From positions 1 to 12,192 of the forward strand of contig CAZYMI010000029.1 of assembly GCA_964648505.1 (NCBI GenBank): 12,192 nucleotides of DNA. Direction: 5' to 3'. The notes beneath the pieces were generated by a model that worked only from the letters and a program-made list of their open reading frames with translations, did not search any database and was not told the DNA's origin. The position numbers and the translations under genes were made by a program. Source of the DNA: CAZYMI01 sp964648505. GTDB lineage: Bacteria > Pseudomonadota > Alphaproteobacteria > Micavibrionales > Micavibrionaceae. This document shows, in pieces, positions 10,033 through 12,192 of the stretch; the stretch's first letter is position 1; every line of letters begins with the position of its first letter.

Positions 10033-10075
10033 ATTCTTGGGACATGATATTATTGTGTCCCAAAATATTAAGAAT
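10033..10075. repeat. REP-like palindrome, copy B, upstream of the RAYT gene, with one arm shortened
   Basis: The same core as the other two copies, here GGGACATG at 10039-10046 and TGTGTCCC at 10054-10061, centred on 10050. The two innermost core positions pair as G-T wobbles. The right arm continues AAAATATTAAGAAT (10062-10075), while the left arm has only ATTCTT (10033-10038) next to the core. The left arm lacks eight bases that would pair with 10062-10069, after which ATTCTT/AAGAAT pair again. An 8-base deletion from one arm of a longer palindrome is the simplest reading. It lies between divergent tpsB and the RAYT gene. Confidence 0.8.
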
Positions 10076-10096
10076 ATAAATAAGAAAGAAACATTG

Positions 10097-10672
10097 ATGC
10101 CGAGAATAGCCCGATTAGTTATACCAGGATTACCCCATCACATCGTACAAAGAGGTAACAGATCTCAAGACGTATTCTTTGAAGCAAAAGATTACCTGAA
10201 ATACCTGGAGCTTTTAACAAAGATCTGCACGGAAGTGGGCACTGAAATTCAGGCTTACTGTCTGATGACAAATCATGTCCATTTAATTCTTGTGCCAAAA
10301 GATGAGGGTGGCTTGCGTGCATTGGGCGAAGTACACAAACAATATAGCCGTTACATAAACAAAAAAAATGATTGGAAAGGGTTTTTATGGCAGGGCCGTT
10401 TTTCATCTTTTCCGATGGATGATAAATATCTTTATGAAGCCTTACGTTATGTTGAGCTTAACCCTGTTCGCGCTGGTCTGGTCAAGCAACCTGAGGATTA
10501 CCCCTATAGCTCAGCGCCACTTCGTTTAAGGGGCCGCATCCCGGCAAAGCTCTCAAATATGGTGGATGACTGGAAAGCTTATTGGAAAGAAGGGCTAGAC
10601 AAAGATAAGGAAAAAGACTCCGCAATGAAGATTATTCTTCAACATGAACGCACCGGAGAATACTTAAAGTAA
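10097..10672 (+). CDS. REP-associated tyrosine transposase (RAYT), Y1/HUH family
   Basis: A 191-residue protein of the Y1 transposase family (IS200/IS605-like TnpA; PF01797), which cleaves and rejoins single-stranded DNA at hairpins. The family opening is PRIARLVIPGLPHHIVQRGN. The metal-binding HUH motif is HVH at residues 60-62 (MTNHVHLILVP). The likely nucleophile is Tyr118 in LRYVELNPVRAGLV; YSRYIN (83-88) and WQGRFSS (98-104) are also typical. Family members of this kind are single-copy genes lying next to REP palindromes that they process. Here palindromes lie 22 bases before the ATG and 10 bases after the stop. I chose the ATG at 10097, where the family sequence begins and a purine-rich AAGAAAGAA (10082-10090) precedes it. 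An in-frame TTG at 10037 would translate through the palindrome. All catalytic motifs look intact. Confidence 0.92.
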   Translation: MPRIARLVIPGLPHHIVQRGNRSQDVFFEAKDYLKYLELLTKICTEVGTEIQAYCLMTNHVHLILVPKDEGGLRALGEVHKQYSRYINKKNDWKGFLWQGRFSSFPMDDKYLYEALRYVELNPVRAGLVKQPEDYPYSSAPLRLRGRIPAKLSNMVDDWKAYWKEGLDKDKEKDSAMKIILQHERTGEYLK

Positions 10673-10682
10673 TCATACTCTG

Positions 10683-10727
10683 CATCATATTTTGGGACAT
10701 GATAATATCATGTCCCAAAATATGATG
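10683..10727. repeat. REP-like palindrome, copy C, downstream of the RAYT gene
   Basis: A perfect 45-base odd palindrome centred on 10705, with arms 10683-10704 and 10706-10727. The core GGGACATG/CATGTCCC and the ATAATAT spacer match copy A except at one spacer position. The outer arms (CATCATATTTT and its complement) differ from copies A and B but pair completely. It lies 10 bases after the RAYT stop and 37 bases from the stop of the convergent S74 gene, so a transcript from either side would carry the hairpin. No T-run follows on either strand. It could still slow polymerase or protect 3' ends. Confidence 0.9.
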
Positions 10728-10763
10728 TTCCATAAATCATTTCGGAAGCCTATGTGCTGATAT

Positions 10764-12192
10764 TTACTTAACTTGTAAGAGAACTCGGAAGGCTAAAAAC
10801 CCACCAAAAATCAAGCCTGCAAGCAGCAAAATAAGCTGCAGAAGATTTGATGACTGGTCTGATGATTTATTAATAACCTTCAATTGATCGATAGCGATTT
10901 TCTGATCTGAAGCTATTTTTTGCAGCCTTTCCAGCTTAACCTGACGCTCCTGAATGGCTTTCACGATCGGTGAGAGCAAATCAGTATGACGCAGCTTATA
11001 GGTCTTGTTTTTATCGTTATCTTCATAGACCATATTGCTATCCCGGTTCCCCATCAAAGCCGCCACATCTTGCGCAATAAAGCCGTAATCAAGCCTGCCG
11101 TTCCCATCTTTCATACGGTAGGAAACGGGCTTTAAACCCATAACAAATTCAAGCCCTAAATCACTCTCAGTAATATCTTTTTTTAACCGGCGATCAGATG
11201 TGGCCGTAAACGCCACTTGACCTTCAATAACGGTGATATTTGTGTTGCCCAAACGCACGCTATTGCTCGTAGAAACTGTGGCGCCAGACCCAATGGCTGT
11301 TGTGTTGGTTAAATTATTCGAGCTTGGACCGGCCTGATACCCAATGGCAGTATTGAAACTGCCTGTCGTGTTATTGATTAAGGCTTCATAACCTATCGCT
11401 GTATTAGAAGAACCTGTTGTATTCGCCCCTAAAGCCCGAACACCAAACGCTGCGTTACTTGCCCCCGTTGTATTGACTGCAAGCGCATTATAACCGGCGG
11501 CTGTGTTACTGCTTCCTGTTGAATTGCCTAAGGACCCATAACCTGCCGCCGTATTGCCCAAACCTGTTGTATTGGCTTGAAGAGCGCCTGTGCCAAGGGC
11601 CGAATTAATATTTCCAGATGTATTGAGACGTAAAGAATTTGTCCCTGCCGCTGTATTTCCTGTTACTGTATTAGAGAATAAAGATTGATAACCAGCTGCC
11701 GTGTTTTGATCAGAATTGGTGGTGTTGTTAAGGGTCTGATAGCCAATCGCTGTATTTGAACTGCCTGTTGTTAAGCTTACGAGTGCCAAATGGCCAATGG
11801 CAGTGTTACTACCACCGCTTGTGCAGGCAAACAAGGCATAAGCGCCGACCGCCGTATTATCTATACCGCTTGTCAGAAATCGGAGCGCCCCTGCGCCGAT
11901 AGCAACACTGGAAGAAGCTGTGTGAGATCTTAATGCACCAAAACCAACAGCTGTATTAAAATTTGCAGCAACGGAAGAAGCTAAAGATTCATGACCAAAG
12001 GCAACGTTGTTTCCGCCTGTCGTATTTGAAAATAAGGAATTAGCCCCAAATGCTGTATTAACCGAACCTGTTGTATTGCTATAAAGAGAATAAGAACCTA
12101 CCGCCGTATTATTCAACCCTGTTGTGTTACTTGTAAGAGCCTGCGAGCCGACAGCTGTGTGGTTCGAAGTTGTTGAATTGGCAAGCGCGTCT
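10764..12192 (-). CDS. Beta-roll fibre protein with S74 self-cleaving chaperone domain and C-terminal membrane helix (partial, N-terminus beyond right edge)
   Basis: 475 residues are visible, and the frame is open to the right edge, so a TTG at 12116 is not the start. Visible residues 1-300 are about eighteen 17-residue repeats (NTAIGYQAL-x-NNTTGS), as in YadA-like trimeric adhesin heads and phage fibres. After RLGN and EGQVAF comes a peptidase S74 intramolecular chaperone domain (about 330-440). It contains TSDRRLKKDI, with Ser332 and Lys337 matching the Ser-Lys dyad five residues apart in this family, plus KPVSYR, YGFIAQDVAALM and LLSPIVKAIQE. These domains trimerise the preceding fibre and then cleave themselves off before the serine. 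A charged helix, probably a coiled coil (about 408-440), leads to a hydrophobic segment (about 449-468) with only seven residues after it. Self-cleavage would leave the chaperone in the membrane. A surface-adhesin or phage-fibre-derived role is inferred. Confidence 0.88.
   Translation of the reverse strand, partial: DALANSTTSNHTAVGSQALTSNTTGLNNTAVGSYSLYSNTTGSVNTAFGANSLFSNTTGGNNVAFGHESLASSVAANFNTAVGFGALRSHTASSSVAIGAGALRFLTSGIDNTAVGAYALFACTSGGSNTAIGHLALVSLTTGSSNTAIGYQTLNNTTNSDQNTAAGYQSLFSNTVTGNTAAGTNSLRLNTSGNINSALGTGALQANTTGLGNTAAGYGSLGNSTGSSNTAAGYNALAVNTTGASNAAFGVRALGANTTGSSNTAIGYEALINNTTGSFNTAIGYQAGPSSNNLTNTTAIGSGATVSTSNSVRLGNTNITVIEGQVAFTATSDRRLKKDITESDLGLEFVMGLKPVSYRMKDGNGRLDYGFIAQDVAALMGNRDSNMVYEDNDKNKTYKLRHTDLLSPIVKAIQERQVKLERLQKIASDQKIAIDQLKVINKSSDQSSNLLQLILLLAGLIFGGFLAFRVLLQVK
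11283..12192 (-). repeat. Tandem 51-bp (17-residue) beta-roll repeats of the S74 fibre protein
   Basis: Reading from the right edge leftward, units begin (N/H)TAVG, NTAFG, NVAFG, NTAIG, NTAAG and similar. Each is followed by x-x-(A/S)L and an NTTG(S/A)-type turn. Seventeen clear units and a last degenerate one (TTAIGSGATVS) are visible; most are 17 residues, a few 16. DNA identity between neighbours is moderate, so this is an old array. The pattern matches the left-handed parallel beta-roll of YadA-type heads. The array continues beyond the window. Confidence 0.9.

Larger units (their letters stand above)
10033..10727 (+). mobile_element. RAYT gene with flanking palindromes (possible REP/REPIN-type unit)
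   Basis: The Y1/HUH transposase gene is bounded by two palindromes with the same core (copies B and C), and a third copy lies about 1.9 kb away without a transposase. Two readings fit. In the first, a domesticated RAYT sits beside REP elements it disperses. In the second, an IS200-like element carries subterminal hairpins. The solitary third copy and the divergent outer arms favour REP-like elements over simple insertion-sequence ends. No target-site duplication can be judged, because this family does not make them. Confidence 0.5.

Noticed and set aside
10037..10096. Upstream TTG start extending the transposase by 20 residues
   Set aside because: The added residues are simply the palindrome translated. 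The conserved family start is PRIARLVIPG just after the ATG at 10097.
10683..10727. Palindromes as simple Rho-independent terminators
   Set aside because: None of the three hairpins is followed by a T-run on either strand, and the stems are far longer than usual terminators. An effect on 3' ends is still possible.
10033..10727. A complete IS200/IS605 insertion sequence with left and right ends
   Set aside because: The flanking palindromes are not identical outside the core, and a third copy lies elsewhere without a transposase. The protein resembles RAYTs, not classical IS200 TnpA. I keep a low-confidence unit only.

Overview
The window comes from a Gram-negative (two-membrane) bacterium of intermediate GC content. 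A two-partner secretion (TPS) pair makes this clear: a TpsB outer-membrane transporter and its very large TpsA exoprotein. The exoprotein's style (haemagglutinin-type TPS domain, long solenoid repeats, MBG repeats) would fit an alphaproteobacterium, but nothing here fixes the taxonomy and I hold that guess loosely.

Layout, left to right. Positions 1-8052, minus strand: a giant secreted adhesin-like TpsA. It has a signal peptide, a TPS domain with an NPNG motif, sixteen copies of a 102-residue repeat, and then MBG-type repeats that run off the left edge. A 100-N assembly gap at 268-367 lies inside the MBG array. It has an arbitrary length and creates a false frameshift and stop. Positions 8222-9940, minus strand: the TpsB/ShlB/FhaC-type transporter, upstream of tpsA and in the same direction, so probably one tpsB-tpsA transcription unit. 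Positions 10097-10672, plus strand: a small HUH (Y1) transposase of the REP-associated (RAYT) kind. Positions 10764-12192, minus strand: the C-terminal part of a beta-roll fibre protein. It has 17-residue repeats, an S74 self-cleaving intramolecular chaperone domain, a coiled coil and a C-terminal membrane helix. Its start lies beyond the right edge.

Every intergenic gap (8053-8221, 9941-10096, 10673-10763) holds one copy of a palindromic element with the inverted core GGGACATG / CATGTCCC around a 7-base AT spacer. The outer arms differ between copies but still pair within each copy. Two copies flank the RAYT gene, and the third lies between tpsB and tpsA. This looks like a RAYT with its cognate REP-like hairpins dispersed into a surface-adhesin region, and it is the most interesting system in the window.

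Together the genes form a surface-structure region: a TPS adhesin with its exporter, plus a separate self-processing fibre, with a domesticated-transposase/hairpin system between them. No gene-free stretch exceeds 300 bases, and I saw no tRNA, rRNA or CRISPR.
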